Of a DNA stretch of 64,000 nucleotides, positions 1 through 9,664 are shown piece by piece. Below the pieces are notes generated by a model. The model did no database searches. It was not told the origin of the DNA and worked only from the letters and a program-made list of their open reading frames with translations. A program made the position numbers and the translations under genes. Source of the DNA: Microbacterium sp. ProA8 (GTDB taxonomy: Bacteria; Actinomycetota; Actinomycetes; Actinomycetales; Microbacteriaceae); NCBI RefSeq assembly GCF_039905635.1, contig NZ_CP157000.1, positions 682,001 to 746,000 on the forward strand. Direction: 5' to 3'. Every line of letters begins with the position of its first letter. The stretch's first letter is position 1.

Positions 1-1317
1 GCGGGTGTCGTCGACGAATCCGCTCGTGTTGCGCAGGCCCGCCGTGTCTCCGATCGCCTCACGGAAACGCCGCATGGCGTCGGGCGTGTCGAGGAACCAC
101 CATGGCGCGCCCAGGCGCAGCGCGGGGTAGACGCCGGCGAGCGGGGCGAGCTCGCGCGAGTAGACCGTCTCGTCGACGGTGAAGACGATGAGCCGGAAAT
201 CCTCGTGGTGGCCGAACGCCTCGAGCACGGGGCGCAGCGCGTGCGTGAACTCGGCGGCGACCGGGACGTCGTAGCCGATGTCGTGCCCGAAGCGCTCCGC
301 GATGCCGCGGTCGTGGTCGCGCATGACACCGGGGTGCAGCTGCATCACCAGGCCGTCCTCGGTGGCCATCTCGGCCATCCGGAACAGCATGTGGCCGGTG
401 AACGCGGACGCGGATGCGAGATCGATTCCGCCGTCTCGTGCCGCGGCGAACAGCCTGCGCGCCACAGCGGGTTCCAGCGGCGCCATGAGAGCGGAGCGGT
501 GACCGTGATCGGAGGCTCGTGCCCCCGCGTCCGCGAACGCCCGCCGCCGGGCGCGGAGGGCGGCGAGGTAGCCGTCGTAGTCGTGCGCGTCGATCCCGGC
601 GCTCTCGCTGAGGGCGTCGAGCTGCCGGGTCCAGTCGCCTCGCCCGGGCTCCAGGAGCGGATCGGGGCGGAACGTGGGGATGACCCGGCCTCCCCACCCG
701 TCCGCCGCCAGCCGCCCGTGGGCGGCGAGGTCGGAGGTGGCCGGATCGGTCGTCGCGAGCAGCTCGATGCCGAAGCGCTCGAACAGCGCGCGCGGGCGGT
801 ACTCGGGCCGGCTGAGACGGTCCGCGATGTGGTCGTAGAGGGCATCCGCCGTCTCGGGCGAGGGGCGCTGCGGCGCTTCGAAGACCTCGGCGAGTACCTG
901 CTCGAGCCAGAAGCGGGTGGGCGTACCGCGCAGCGCGGGCCAGCCGGCGCAGAATCGCCGCCAGATCGCGCGCGGGTCGGTCTCGACCGCGGCGCCGCGT
1001 GACGCGCCCGCGCCGAGGTCGGCGACCGAGCGCACCCCCGATTCCCGCACCGGACCGGGCGCGGTGGACTGGGAGACCAGCATGCGCACCAAGTAGTGGT
1101 CGGGGGTGACCAGCAGCGACGACGGGTCCGAGAAAGCCTCGTCGTCGGCGAGCATGTCGACATCGACGTGACCGTGCATAGAGACGATGGGAAGCGCCGC
1201 AGTCCGAGCCAGGATGCGGCGGGCCAGGGCCCGTACGCCGGGGTCTGCCGGCAGGGCGCGATCAGGATGCAGCGGCTGCTGCGCAGTGGGGGCGTCGTCG
1301 CCGCCGTGGACCGGCAT
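1..1317 (-). CDS. uxaC: Glucuronate isomerase (uronate isomerase), C-terminus cut by window edge
   Basis: Converts D-glucuronate to D-fructuronate (or galacturonate to tagaturonate), the first cytoplasmic step of hexuronate breakdown. The 439 visible codons run open to the edge. An N-terminal metal-binding MHGHVDVDM motif, a central QLHPGVMRDHDRG block and the closing GFVDDTR typify UxaC; the family is about 470 residues, so roughly 30 are missing. ATG is preceded by GAGGAG at good spacing. The gene is divergent from the LacI-type regulator, and an operator-like palindrome sits 17 bp upstream of its start. Context (GH30, GH3, xylA, xylB) suggests that it handles glucuronic acid side chains released from glucuronoxylan; that substrate is inferred. 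Confidence 0.93.
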   Translation of the reverse strand, partial: MPVHGGDDAPTAQQPLHPDRALPADPGVRALARRILARTAALPIVSMHGHVDVDMLADDEAFSDPSSLLVTPDHYLVRMLVSQSTAPGPVRESGVRSVADLGAGASRGAAVETDPRAIWRRFCAGWPALRGTPTRFWLEQVLAEVFEAPQRPSPETADALYDHIADRLSRPEYRPRALFERFGIELLATTDPATSDLAAHGRLAADGWGGRVIPTFRPDPLLEPGRGDWTRQLDALSESAGIDAHDYDGYLAALRARRRAFADAGARASDHGHRSALMAPLEPAVARRLFAAARDGGIDLASASAFTGHMLFRMAEMATEDGLVMQLHPGVMRDHDRGIAERFGHDIGYDVPVAAEFTHALRPVLEAFGHHEDFRLIVFTVDETVYSRELAPLAGVYPALRLGAPWWFLDTPDAMRRFREAIGDTAGLRNTSGFVDDTR

Positions 1318-1333
1318 AGGGGGGCTCCTCGGG

Positions 1334-1350
1334 AATGTAAACGTTATTAT
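1334..1350. promoter_or_regulatory. LacI-type operator in the uxaC/lacI divergent promoter
   Basis: AATGTAAACGTTATTAT has a central AACGTT and a TAAACGTTA core, the usual near-palindromic, CG-centred form of LacI-family operators. The first 13 bases (AATGTAAACGTTA) recur exactly at 5636-5648 in the other divergent promoter of the locus. It lies between uxaC (-) and the LacI-type gene (+), so it could control uxaC and autoregulate the repressor. Confidence 0.75.
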
Positions 1351-1427
1351 CCTAGTGTCCATCGCGCATTCCGTCACGGTGGTTGGGATGATGGAGCCCT
1401 GAACCGCGAGTGAGGTGTCCGTTCGAC

Positions 1428-2432
1428 ATGGTGACCGTCCATGACGTCGCAGCGCGATCGGGCGTCTCGATCGCCACCGTGTCGCGCACCCTCCGTGAGC
1501 CGCATCGGGTCTCCGACGACACCCGCGATCGCGTCCTCGCCGCGATCGACGAGCTGGGCTACCGGCCCAATCGCGCCGCGGCGAGTCTGCGCCGCGGCCG
1601 CACCGGGGTCATCGCGCTCGTCGTCCCCGACATCGAGAACCCGTACTTCTCGTCGATGACCAAGGGCGCCCAGGCCATGTCGCGCGAGCGCGGGTACGGC
1701 CTGGTCGTGGTGGACACGACCGAGCGCGCCGACGTCGAAGACGAGGAGATCCGTGCGCTGCGCTCGCAGATCGACGGGCTCATCCTCGCTTCGTCGCGGC
1801 TGGCGGACGAACGGCTGGCCGAGGTGGTCGCCGAGAACACGTGCGTCCTCATCAACCGCGATCTCGGCGACGACGGGCCGGACATCCCCTCCGTCACCAT
1901 CGACGAGTCCGCGGCAGGTCGCGCCGCGATCGACCACCTCTACGGGCTGGGTCACCGCCGGGTCGTCTACGTCGGCGGGCCGGCGACGTCGTGGTCGCAG
2001 GCCCGGCGGTCGCGCGGGATCGCGGAAGCGGCGGCTGCGCTGCCCGACCTCACTCTGGTCGAGCTTCCCGATTCCACGCCGACGTCGGCGGGGGGCCGGG
2101 CGGTCGCAGCCCGCGCGCTGCAGACCGGCGCGACCGCGGTGATCGCCTACAACGACCTCGTCGCACTCGGAATGCTGGCGCAATGGTCCGAATCGGGAGT
2201 GCGCGTGCCCGACCAGATCAGCCTCATGGGATTCGACAACACCTTCGTGACGGACCTGGCCTCGCCGCCCCTCACGAGCGTCGGTGCCGACTTGCGCGAA
2301 CTCGGGGATGCAGCGGTCGAACTGCTCCTCGAGCGCATCGACGCGCGCGGGGCGGCCCCCGAGGGCGACATCCACCGCTCGCTTCACCCGCGGCTCGCCA
2401 TCCGCTCTTCCACTGCGCCGCCCCCGGCCTGA
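1428..2432 (+). CDS. LacI-family transcriptional regulator of the xylan/hexuronate locus
   Basis: A 334-residue LacI/GalR regulator. The N-terminal helix-turn-helix and hinge (VTVHDVAARSGVSIATVSRTL, then YRPNRAAASLRRG) are followed by a periplasmic-binding-like effector domain (IALVVPDIENPYFSSM; GFDNTFVTDLASPPLTSV). I chose the ATG at 1428 because the HTH begins directly after it and GAGGTG lies upstream; a GTG at 1410 would add six residues. It is divergent from uxaC with the operator in between, and its 3' end overlaps the 3' end of the convergent DUF916-type gene by 49 bp. The effector is unknown; a uronate or aldouronic/xylo-oligosaccharide is likely from context. Confidence 0.9.
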   Translation: MVTVHDVAARSGVSIATVSRTLREPHRVSDDTRDRVLAAIDELGYRPNRAAASLRRGRTGVIALVVPDIENPYFSSMTKGAQAMSRERGYGLVVVDTTERADVEDEEIRALRSQIDGLILASSRLADERLAEVVAENTCVLINRDLGDDGPDIPSVTIDESAAGRAAIDHLYGLGHRRVVYVGGPATSWSQARRSRGIAEAAAALPDLTLVELPDSTPTSAGGRAVAARALQTGATAVIAYNDLVALGMLAQWSESGVRVPDQISLMGFDNTFVTDLASPPLTSVGADLRELGDAAVELLLERIDARGAAPEGDIHRSLHPRLAIRSSTAPPPA

Positions 2433-3586
2433 GCCACCGCGCCTGCGGGCGCAGGGGTCGGCGCCGTCGCAGGGCCACCCTCGCCAGGAGGCGCGTCGAC
2501 GGCATCGGGCTGCGCTCCCGCCGCGACAGGGCCATCGGAGCCCACCGCCCGGGCCACCGCCTCGTCGATCCGACGCTGCACGCGCGCGGACGATCGCCGG
2601 CGCAGGCGCAGGATCAGCACGACCGCAGCGGAGACGACGGCGAGCAGGGCGATCTGCGACCACGGCACCGTCCAGACGGTGAACGACGTCGTCGAGGCGG
2701 CGACCGTCCCCGCGGGCACGTCCTCGCCGACCACCTCAGGCGCCACCTGCACTTCGCCGTGGCCGAGAAGAAGGGGCCAGACGTCGAACGTCGAGGAGGC
2801 CTGCACGGCGTCGCCGGGGAGGATCTCGCGGATCGTCGACGCGTGCGACGCGGGTGCGATGCCGAACGGTCCCGCGATCGTGGTGGTGGACGTCGCGCCG
2901 AGGCGGACGTTGCCGGAATTGCCGAGGGTGTAGTCGACGCGGACCGTGCCGGGTGAGAACGGGTTCCACGACGGCTCGTAGGCGACCGAGACGGCATCGA
3001 CGGCCAGTGCGGTCACGACCGGGCCGTCGACCCGCAGATGCACGCGCACGCCGACGCGGCTCGCCATCTCGACGCCGGAGCCCTCGGCGGGCACGAACTG
3101 CGCCACGAGCCCGGCCGGGTGATCGCCCGGAGAGGCGTCCGTGGGCACGGCGATCCGCAGCGGGATGACCACGGTCTCGTCGGCGGGAACCTCGATCGTC
3201 ATGGTCTCGCCCGCAGTGGGATCCTCGTCGCCGACGGCGCCGATGTCGATCCACGCGCCGCCGTCGACAGGATGCTCGCCGGGAGGCAGCAGGTCGAAGC
3301 TGCCGTCGGGCGTGACGATCCCGTCGCTCGCGTAGACCGCGAACGTCGCGGGGTGCGGGCTGAAGTTGGTGAGGGCCACCTGGTCGTCGGCCGTCTCGCC
3401 GGGCCCGATCACGTGGCGCAGAGAGACGCGGTCGTCGGTTCCGCCGTCGCCGTCCGTGCCGGCAGGGGAGAGCGACCAGGTCGTGCCGGGAGCGGTGTCA
3501 TCGGCCAAGGCGCCGGAGGGCGCGGCGAGGATGAGGCCGACGAGGATCGCCGCGCCGGCACGGGGGAGCAGATGGGGGACATTCAT
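2384..3586 (-). CDS. DUF916-type (WxL-interacting) membrane-anchored surface protein
   Basis: 400 residues: signal peptide (about 1-28, ending SGALADD), an extracytoplasmic beta-rich region about 35-300, one transmembrane helix near 310-328 (QIALLAVVSAAVVLILRL) followed by arginines, and a Pro/Ala-rich cytoplasmic tail. The segment with LTNFSPHPATFAVYASDG and PLRIAVPTDASPGDHPAGL resembles the DUF916/DUF3324 architecture of WxL-interacting proteins, which hold WxL-domain proteins at the Gram-positive surface. It lies about 100 bp downstream of the GH30 gene on the same strand, and the GH30 product ends in a WxL-like domain, so the two probably form an anchor/enzyme pair. The family assignment is by eye. 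Confidence 0.7.
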   Translation of the reverse strand: MNVPHLLPRAGAAILVGLILAAPSGALADDTAPGTTWSLSPAGTDGDGGTDDRVSLRHVIGPGETADDQVALTNFSPHPATFAVYASDGIVTPDGSFDLLPPGEHPVDGGAWIDIGAVGDEDPTAGETMTIEVPADETVVIPLRIAVPTDASPGDHPAGLVAQFVPAEGSGVEMASRVGVRVHLRVDGPVVTALAVDAVSVAYEPSWNPFSPGTVRVDYTLGNSGNVRLGATSTTTIAGPFGIAPASHASTIREILPGDAVQASSTFDVWPLLLGHGEVQVAPEVVGEDVPAGTVAASTTSFTVWTVPWSQIALLAVVSAAVVLILRLRRRSSARVQRRIDEAVARAVGSDGPVAAGAQPDAVDAPPGEGGPATAPTPAPAGAVAQAGGGAVEERMASRG

Positions 3587-3685
3587 CGCGGACTCCGATG
3601 TGTGGGCGGGGATGCGTCGATGGGCGACGCGGGAAGGGGCGCGGCCGACCGAGGGCGGCCGGCCGCGCCGATGTGGGTGCGTGCG

Positions 3686-5608
3686 TCAGTCCTCGGGGAA
3701 GAGGGTGACGGTCAGCACGCCTGTGTACCTGCCGGGTGGGGTGTCCACCGGCACCTCGAGGGCGAGGCCCGCGCTCAGGTCCGTCGAGCCGAACCGGCCT
3801 TCGGGCGACGCCCCCGCGAGCCGACTGGGGCCCGCCAGCCCCGTGCCGCCGTCGAGTATCGTCGGCACCGGGGCACCCGCGGTCACCCCCGTACGAGGGG
3901 TGAGCACCTCGGGCGACCACCCGAGATGGCCCGCATCCAGCACTGCTCCGCCCGCGTCGAAGTCGCTCGACTGGCCCGAGACCGACCAGCCGCCGTCTCC
4001 CGCCTGCTCGGCGTTGCGCGAATCGGTGACAGTCACGACGGGAAGCTCCCCCTCGAACCGGATCCGGTCACCGGCGTTCGCGCCCGCTTCGAGCACGACC
4101 CCCTCGCCGAAGTCGGCCACCGTCATCGACAGCGAACCGGGCTCACCGGGCTCGGCCACGGTCGCCTCGAGCGGGATTCCCTCCCCCTCCGGCTGCCGCG
4201 GCTCGACGACGAGCGTCACCAGCGACCGAGCAGGCAGCTCGAGGTCCGTCTTGCCGTCGGCGGTTGTGGCGATGCCCTCCGTCTCGACCAGCTGGTGGGT
4301 CTGGTCGTTCAGGTAGGCCGTGGGCTGGCTGTCGATGTCGATGTCGGTCGAGATCGGCAGAGTGCCGTTGTTCAGCAGCTGCACGACCCGCGTGCCGTCG
4401 GCGTTGTCGAACGCCGCCACCTTGAGGTCCGCAATGGCGTGCACCGCATCGAAACGCGCCGCCTCGGGGCGGATGAACCGGCTGAACGCGGCCATGCCGT
4501 AGAGGCGCGCACCCACGGTGTAGGTGTCGTTCTCGACGTCCACGACCATGAGCGACCCGGATCCGCCCTGGCTCACGCCGAGCCACCACAGGTAGCCGGT
4601 CGCGTTCGCACGGGTCAGGGTGTCCATCAGGTGATCCACCATCCGGATGCCGTCCGAGCCGGCGCCGGGGCTGCCGTCCCAGTTCGCGTTGAACTGCGTG
4701 AGGCCGGCCACTGAGGCGGCCCACTCCGACATCCAGAGCGGCTTCTCGGTCTCGAAGGTGGTGTCCGAGCGGCTGGCGTAGGAGTGAGCGGTGAGCACAT
4801 CGACCCACTGCGCCGCCTCGGCATCCTCCTGGATCGCGCTGTGGTAGTTCTTGCCCTGATTCCAGCCGAACGACTCGCAGCACAGCAGGTCGTAGCCGGC
4901 CGCGTCGAAGACCGGTCCCGCCGTCTTGGTGAACTCGACCGCCTGCGCCGGAGTCAGCCGCATGGCCTCGTAGGTCGCGGTGTAGTCGGGCTCGTTCGCG
5001 AACGCGAGTCCGTCGATCTCGACGCCCTCCTGCTTGTAGAAGTCCGCCCAGGCGACGAGATAGTCGGCGTAGGCGTCCGTCCAGTCCCCGCTCTCGCAGG
5101 CTGCGCCGCTCAGACCGCACAACGTCCCGCCGCTCGTGGGCGAGTTGTTCGTCTTCATGTAGCCGGGCGCGGTCCAGGCGTTGCCGTAGATGTACTCGAC
5201 GCCGGCGGCCTCGGCCTCCTGGGCGAACCAGACCTGGCCGTTGTCGTAGCCGTCCCACTGATAGTTCGGCTGGGCATCCGGGCCGCCCGGGTCGGTGGGC
5301 TGGATCGACTGCATCACGTCGTACGTGTTGATCGACTGCCCGCCGATGCCCAGCCGGAGGATGGACGGGTCGACGCCCGTGTCGCCGAGCAGGAGCTCGA
5401 CGGCTTCGGCCTTCTTCTCGTCCGAGAGCATGTTGAGGCGGTGGGTGCGCTGGAAGGCGGCGGAGTAGCCGAAGCCGTCGATGGTCTGCTGCACACTTTC
5501 GGGCTGCAGGTCGATCTCCGTCGCGTCATCGGCTGTGGCAATGGTGGGAACAGCCAGCGCCGATCCCGTCAGTGCCACAGCGGCAACTAACGACATTGTC
5601 TTCTTCAC
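3686..5608 (-). CDS. Secreted GH30-family glycoside hydrolase (probable glucuronoxylanase) with WxL-like C-terminal domain
   Basis: 640 residues: signal peptide about 1-26 (cleavage near ATADD), a GH30-type (beta/alpha)8 domain about 30-390, a side beta-domain to about 470, and a separate C-terminal beta domain about 493-640. Candidate acid/base E206 is in FANEPDY and candidate nucleophile E295 in LWMSEWA. The tail has GGWSVSGQSSDF (W541) and LGWSPEVL (W564), two tryptophan motifs spaced like a WxL domain. The start is a GTG behind GGAGAA; codon 7 is the rare TTA. The locus (uxaC, GH3, xylA, xylB) favours endo-glucuronoxylanase activity, but GH30 also contains beta-1,6-glucanases and galactanases, so the substrate is inferred. 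Confidence 0.85.
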   Translation of the reverse strand: MKKTMSLVAAVALTGSALAVPTIATADDATEIDLQPESVQQTIDGFGYSAAFQRTHRLNMLSDEKKAEAVELLLGDTGVDPSILRLGIGGQSINTYDVMQSIQPTDPGGPDAQPNYQWDGYDNGQVWFAQEAEAAGVEYIYGNAWTAPGYMKTNNSPTSGGTLCGLSGAACESGDWTDAYADYLVAWADFYKQEGVEIDGLAFANEPDYTATYEAMRLTPAQAVEFTKTAGPVFDAAGYDLLCCESFGWNQGKNYHSAIQEDAEAAQWVDVLTAHSYASRSDTTFETEKPLWMSEWAASVAGLTQFNANWDGSPGAGSDGIRMVDHLMDTLTRANATGYLWWLGVSQGGSGSLMVVDVENDTYTVGARLYGMAAFSRFIRPEAARFDAVHAIADLKVAAFDNADGTRVVQLLNNGTLPISTDIDIDSQPTAYLNDQTHQLVETEGIATTADGKTDLELPARSLVTLVVEPRQPEGEGIPLEATVAEPGEPGSLSMTVADFGEGVVLEAGANAGDRIRFEGELPVVTVTDSRNAEQAGDGGWSVSGQSSDFDAGGAVLDAGHLGWSPEVLTPRTGVTAGAPVPTILDGGTGLAGPSRLAGASPEGRFGSTDLSAGLALEVPVDTPPGRYTGVLTVTLFPED

Positions 5609-5635
5609 AGTTCTCCTTCGAAACTGTCGGCGTGT

Positions 5636-5653
5636 AATGTAAACGTTAACTTA
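5636..5653. promoter_or_regulatory. LacI-type operator upstream of the GH30 gene
   Basis: AATGTAAACGTTAACTTA lies 28-45 bp upstream of the GH30 GTG and in the divergent region shared with the GH3 gene. It shares AATGTAAACGTTA with the site before uxaC; the core (TTAACGTTTA read on the other strand) is almost symmetric. A single LacI-type repressor could therefore co-regulate uxaC, itself, the GH30/DUF916 pair and possibly GH3-xylA. Confidence 0.75.
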
Positions 5654-5821
5654 GCCATGCGATGGAGCGAGCGTCAACGACTTTTATCCCTTTGATCAGG
5701 CACTGAACGCGCGGACCGCGGTACGAGCTGCGGAGACTCTCCCGCTCGCTCCAGCGCCCGTTTCGCGAGGGAGAATCGACGGTGGGTTCGTCTCGATCGA
5801 GCGAACTGTGAAGGCGCAGAC

Positions 5822-8224
5822 ATGAAACTTTCGGACCCCGCCGCGCTCGAGAGGACCACGGCCGACGAGGTCGAGCGCTCCGTGCCGGCCGACGTTGCCA
5901 CTGCCGACTCCGACATCGTCGAGACGCTCGTCGCGCGCATGTCGCTCGACGAGGAGCTGGCGCAGCTGTACGGCGTGTGGGTGGGGGCCTCGGACGAAGG
6001 CAACGACGTCGCGCCCCACCAGCACGACGTCGAGGATCCCGTCGACCTCGACGCGCTGCTTCCGTCGGGCCTCGGTCAGCTGACCAGGCCGTTCGGCACC
6101 AAGCCGGTCGACGCCGGCGTCGGCGCACTGTCGCTGATGCGCACGCAGGAACGGCTGCGCGCGGCATCCCGCTTCGGCATTCCTGCCCTGGCGCACGAGG
6201 AGTGTCTCGCAGGCTTCGCCGCCTGGGGGGCGACGGCCTACCCCGTACCGCTGAGCTGGGGGGCGACCTTCGACCCCGACCTCGTCCAGCGGATGGCCCG
6301 CCACATCGGCGACGACATGCGCTCCGTCGGAGTGCATCAGGGTCTCGCCCCCGTGCTCGACGTGGTCCGCGACGCGCGGTGGGGCCGGGTCGAGGAGACG
6401 ATCGGTGAAGACCCGCACCTGGTGGCGACGATCGCGACCGCCTACGTGACCGGTCTCGAGTCCGCCGGCATCGTCGCGACCCTCAAGCACTTCGTCGGCT
6501 ACTCGGCCTCGAAGGGCGGCCGCAACCTGGCGCCCGTGTCGGTCGGTGCGCGCGAGCTGCAGGACGTGCTGCTTCCGCCCTTCGAGATGGCGGTGCGAGA
6601 CAGCGGCGTGCGCAGCGTCATGAACTCCTACGCCGACATCGACGGCGTGCCGACCGCCGCGGACAGGTCTCTGCTCACCGACCTGCTGCGGGACGAGTGG
6701 GGTTTCGAGGGGACGGTGGTCGCCGACTACTTCTCCATCGCCTTCCTCAGGCTCCTCCACGGGGTGGCGGATTCGTGGGCGGATGCCGCGGGCGCCGCGC
6801 TGGAGGCGGGCATCGATGTCGAGCTGCCGACCGTGAAGACCTTCGGCGAGCCGCTGCGACGCGCCGTCGAGGAGGGCGTCGTCGACCCGGCGCTCATCGA
6901 TCGAGCCCTGCGCCGGGTGCTGCGTCAGAAGCAGCAGCTCGGACTCCTCGACGAGGCCTGGTCGGCCGTTCCGGACGCGCTCGCGGGGGCGGACCTGTCG
7001 TCACCCGAAGCGGTGCGCGGCATCGTCGACCTTGATCCGCCCCGCAACCGCGCGCTCGCGGCCCGACTTGCGGAGGAGGCGATCGTGCTCCTCCGCAACG
7101 ACGGCACGCTGCCGCTCGCCCGGCCCGCGACGATCGCGGTCATCGGCCCCAACGCCGACGATCCCTACGCGATGCTCGGGTGCTATTCGTTCCCGACGCA
7201 CGTCGTGACGCAGCATCCGGGAACCGACATGGGCATCCGCATCCCGACCCTCCTCGACGCGCTGCGCGAGGAGTTCCCGGGGGCGCGGATCATCCACGAG
7301 CGGGGCACGTCCGTCGACGGGGGCGAACGCGACAGCTTCGACGCCGCGATCGCCGCCGCCCGCGAAGCCGACGTCGCCGTGCTGGCGCTCGGCGACCGCG
7401 CCGGCCTCTTCGGGCGCGGGACGAGCGGCGAGGGATGCGACGCGCCGTCGCTGGACCTGCCCGGCGCGCAGCAGCAGCTGATCGACGCGGTGCTCGACAC
7501 CGGGACCCCGGCCGTCGCCGTGCTGCTGGCCGGCCGCCCGTACGCGCTCGGACGCGCCGCGGGAGACGCCGCGGGCGTGATCGAGGCGTTCTTCGCGGGC
7601 GAAGAGGGCGCGGCGGCGATCGCCGGCGTGCTGAGCGGCCGCGTCAACCCGAGCGGGCGGCTGCCCGTCAGCGTGCCGTCGTCGCCTGGCAGCCAGCCCA
7701 CGACATACCTCGCGGCCAAGCTGGCGCGCCGTACCGACGTCTCGAACATCGACCCGACGGCGGCATTCCCCTTCGGCCACGGGCTGTCGTACACGTCCTT
7801 CGCGTGGTCGCCGCTCGTCGGCGACGCCGTCGAGATCGCGACCGACGGCGAGCTGACCGTCGGCCTGCGCGTGACGAACGAGGGGGAGCGCGCCGGCGCC
7901 GATGTGGTGCAGCTGTACCTCCACGACCCGGTCGCGTCGGTGGCCCGGCCGCTGCAGAAGCTGATCGCGTACGCCCGGGTGTCTCTCGAGCCGGGTGAGG
8001 CCGTGGACGTCCGGTTACGGGTGCACGCCGACCTCACCGCGTACACCGGTGCGGCGGGGGAGCGCGTCGTCGACGCCGGCCGGATCGTGCTCTCGGCAGG
8101 CAGATCCAGCGGGGATCTCGTCTCGGCGCACGCCGTGGTGCTCGCGGGGCCCGAACGGCGGGTGGATCACCGCCGTCGGCTGCGGGCGGGGATCGAGGTC
8201 TCGCGGGTCGTCGGCGAGGCGTGA
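5822..8224 (+). CDS. GH3-family beta-xylosidase/beta-glucosidase
   Basis: 800 residues without a signal peptide, so it probably acts in the cytoplasm on imported oligosaccharides. The N-terminal barrel carries KHFVGY (222-227, substrate-binding Lys-His) and the nucleophile D302 in VVADYFS; the C-terminal alpha/beta sandwich has [18 protein letters not shown], and a fibronectin-III-like domain closes the protein (SYTSFAW, then [12 protein letters not shown]). GAAGG precedes the ATG. It diverges from GH30 and is followed 67 bp later by xylA, which argues for beta-xylosidase activity yielding xylose; a glucosidase or arabinosidase role cannot be excluded. Confidence 0.88.
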   Translation: MKLSDPAALERTTADEVERSVPADVATADSDIVETLVARMSLDEELAQLYGVWVGASDEGNDVAPHQHDVEDPVDLDALLPSGLGQLTRPFGTKPVDAGVGALSLMRTQERLRAASRFGIPALAHEECLAGFAAWGATAYPVPLSWGATFDPDLVQRMARHIGDDMRSVGVHQGLAPVLDVVRDARWGRVEETIGEDPHLVATIATAYVTGLESAGIVATLKHFVGYSASKGGRNLAPVSVGARELQDVLLPPFEMAVRDSGVRSVMNSYADIDGVPTAADRSLLTDLLRDEWGFEGTVVADYFSIAFLRLLHGVADSWADAAGAALEAGIDVELPTVKTFGEPLRRAVEEGVVDPALIDRALRRVLRQKQQLGLLDEAWSAVPDALAGADLSSPEAVRGIVDLDPPRNRALAARLAEEAIVLLRNDGTLPLARPATIAVIGPNADDPYAMLGCYSFPTHVVTQHPGTDMGIRIPTLLDALREEFPGARIIHERGTSVDGGERDSFDAAIAAAREADVAVLALGDRAGLFGRGTSGEGCDAPSLDLPGAQQQLIDAVLDTGTPAVAVLLAGRPYALGRAAGDAAGVIEAFFAGEEGAAAIAGVLSGRVNPSGRLPVSVPSSPGSQPTTYLAAKLARRTDVSNIDPTAAFPFGHGLSYTSFAWSPLVGDAVEIATDGELTVGLRVTNEGERAGADVVQLYLHDPVASVARPLQKLIAYARVSLEPGEAVDVRLRVHADLTAYTGAAGERVVDAGRIVLSAGRSSGDLVSAHAVVLAGPERRVDHRRRLRAGIEVSRVVGEA

Positions 8225-8291
8225 TGCCGCTGGACGGGGCATCCATTCTGGTATAGGTTGTCGACAGCAACATTTATCGCAAAGGAGCGTC

Positions 8292-9500
8292 ATGCCCACG
8301 CAGTCCACCGGACCGACCCCGACTCGCGCCGACAAGTTCTCGTTCGGTCTGTGGACCGTCGGCTACAACGGCACCGATCCCTTCGGCGGCCCGACCCGTC
8401 CGCCGCTCGACGTCGTGCACGCTGTCGAGAAGCTCGCCGAGCTCGGCGCCTACGGTCTCACCTTCCACGACGACGATCTGTTCGCCTTCGGCTCGACCGA
8501 CGCCGAGCGCCAGAAGCAGATCGACCGCCTCAAGGGCGCCCTCGCCGACACCGGCCTCATCGTGCCGATGGTGACGACCAACCTGTTCTCGGCCCCCGTC
8601 TTCAAGGACGGCGGCTTCACCGCCAACGACCGCGACGTGCGCCGCTACGCGCTGCGCAAGGTCTTCCGCCAGCTCGACCTCGGTGCCGAGCTCGGCGCCA
8701 AGACCTTCGTCATGTGGGGCGGCCGCGAGGGCGCCGAGTACGACGCCGCCAAGGACATCCGCCAGGCGCTGGAGCGCTACCGCGAGGCCGTGAACCTGCT
8801 CGGCGACTACGTCACCGACAAGGGGTACGACATCCGCTTCGCCATCGAGCCGAAGCCCAACGAGCCCCGCGGCGACATCCTGCTGCCGACGCTCGGTCAC
8901 GCGATCGCGTTCATCGACTCGCTCGAGCGTCCCGAGCTCTTCGGCCTCAACCCCGAGGTCGGCCACGAGCAGATGGCGGGCCTCAACTTCGCCGCCGGCA
9001 TCGCCCAGGCGCTGTTCCACGGCAAGCTCTTCCACATCGACCTCAACGGCCAGCGCGGCATCAAGTACGACCAGGACCTCGTCTTCGGTCACGGCGACCT
9101 GCACAACGCGTTCGCGCTCGTCGACCTGCTCGAGAACGGCGGCCCCGGCGGTGTGCCCGCGTACGACGGTCCGCGCCACTTCGACTACAAGCCCTCGCGC
9201 ACCGAGGACGAGACCGGCGTGTGGGACTCGGCCGCCGCGAACATGCGCACGTACCTGCTGCTCAAGGAGCGTGCCGCGGCCTTCCGCGCCGACCCCGAGG
9301 TGCAGGAGGCCCTCGAGGCGGCCAAGGTGTTCGAGCTGTCGACCCCGACGCTCAACCCCGGCGAGTCCTACGACGACTTCCTCGCCGACCGCTCGGCCTT
9401 CGAGGACTTCGACACCGACGCCTACCTCGGCGGCAAGGGCGGCGGCTTCGTCCGCCTCCAGCAACTCGCGACCGAGCACCTGCTCGGCGCCCGCGGCTGA
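8292..9500 (+). CDS. xylA: Xylose isomerase
   Basis: 402 residues, the usual size of the actinobacterial class I enzyme. It interconverts D-xylose and D-xylulose in the cytoplasm. Visible are the catalytic LTFHDDDLF block (H59, D60, D61), the FVMWGGREG segment, [13 protein letters not shown] with the catalytic lysine and metal-binding acids, [12 protein letters not shown], and HIDLNGQ near the second metal site. The ATG at 8292 follows AAAGGAG; a longer upstream reading frame overlaps the GH3 gene and was rejected. A TATAGGT at about 8252 may be a -10 element, so it may have its own promoter as well as read-through from GH3. A strong hairpin follows. Confidence 0.97.
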   Translation: MPTQSTGPTPTRADKFSFGLWTVGYNGTDPFGGPTRPPLDVVHAVEKLAELGAYGLTFHDDDLFAFGSTDAERQKQIDRLKGALADTGLIVPMVTTNLFSAPVFKDGGFTANDRDVRRYALRKVFRQLDLGAELGAKTFVMWGGREGAEYDAAKDIRQALERYREAVNLLGDYVTDKGYDIRFAIEPKPNEPRGDILLPTLGHAIAFIDSLERPELFGLNPEVGHEQMAGLNFAAGIAQALFHGKLFHIDLNGQRGIKYDQDLVFGHGDLHNAFALVDLLENGGPGGVPAYDGPRHFDYKPSRTEDETGVWDSAAANMRTYLLLKERAAAFRADPEVQEALEAAKVFELSTPTLNPGESYDDFLADRSAFEDFDTDAYLGGKGGGFVRLQQLATEHLLGARG

Positions 9501-9509
9501 CCCGCGAAC

Positions 9510-9550
9510 GGATGCTGTGGCCGACCGCGCGTCGGCCACAGCATCCGTCT
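9510..9550 (+). terminator. Strong hairpin after xylA
   Basis: Perfect 16-bp inverted repeat (arms 9510-9525 and 9531-9546, loop CGCGC) ten bases after the xylA stop, followed by a short pyrimidine run. A factor-independent terminator or mRNA-stabilising hairpin between xylA and xylB. Confidence 0.75.
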
Positions 9551-9619
9551 TCCCGCCCGCCGGTTGAGCGTGTCCCACTTTCTGTCGGATACAGCGCCCC
9601 TACCGGCACAATTCGGGAC

Positions 9620-9664
9620 ATGAAGGACGGAACCCGGGACATGAAGGAAGGGCGGGCGCGATGA
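9620..9664 (+). CDS. Possible 14-residue leader peptide overlapping the xylB start
   Basis: ATG-initiated frame encoding [14 protein letters not shown], ending in a TGA that overlaps the xylB ATG as ATGA. It is built from a 21-bp imperfect tandem duplication around GGGACATGAAGGA. Ribosomes finishing it would be placed at the xylB start, as in translational coupling. No clear Shine-Dalgarno precedes it, so expression is uncertain; the purine-rich GAAGGAAGGG may simply be the xylB ribosome-binding site. Confidence 0.3.
   Translation: MKDGTRDMKEGRAR

Noticed and set aside
205..1002. 265-codon plus-strand frame at the left edge
   Set aside because: Antisense to uxaC, which shows clear family motifs across the same interval.
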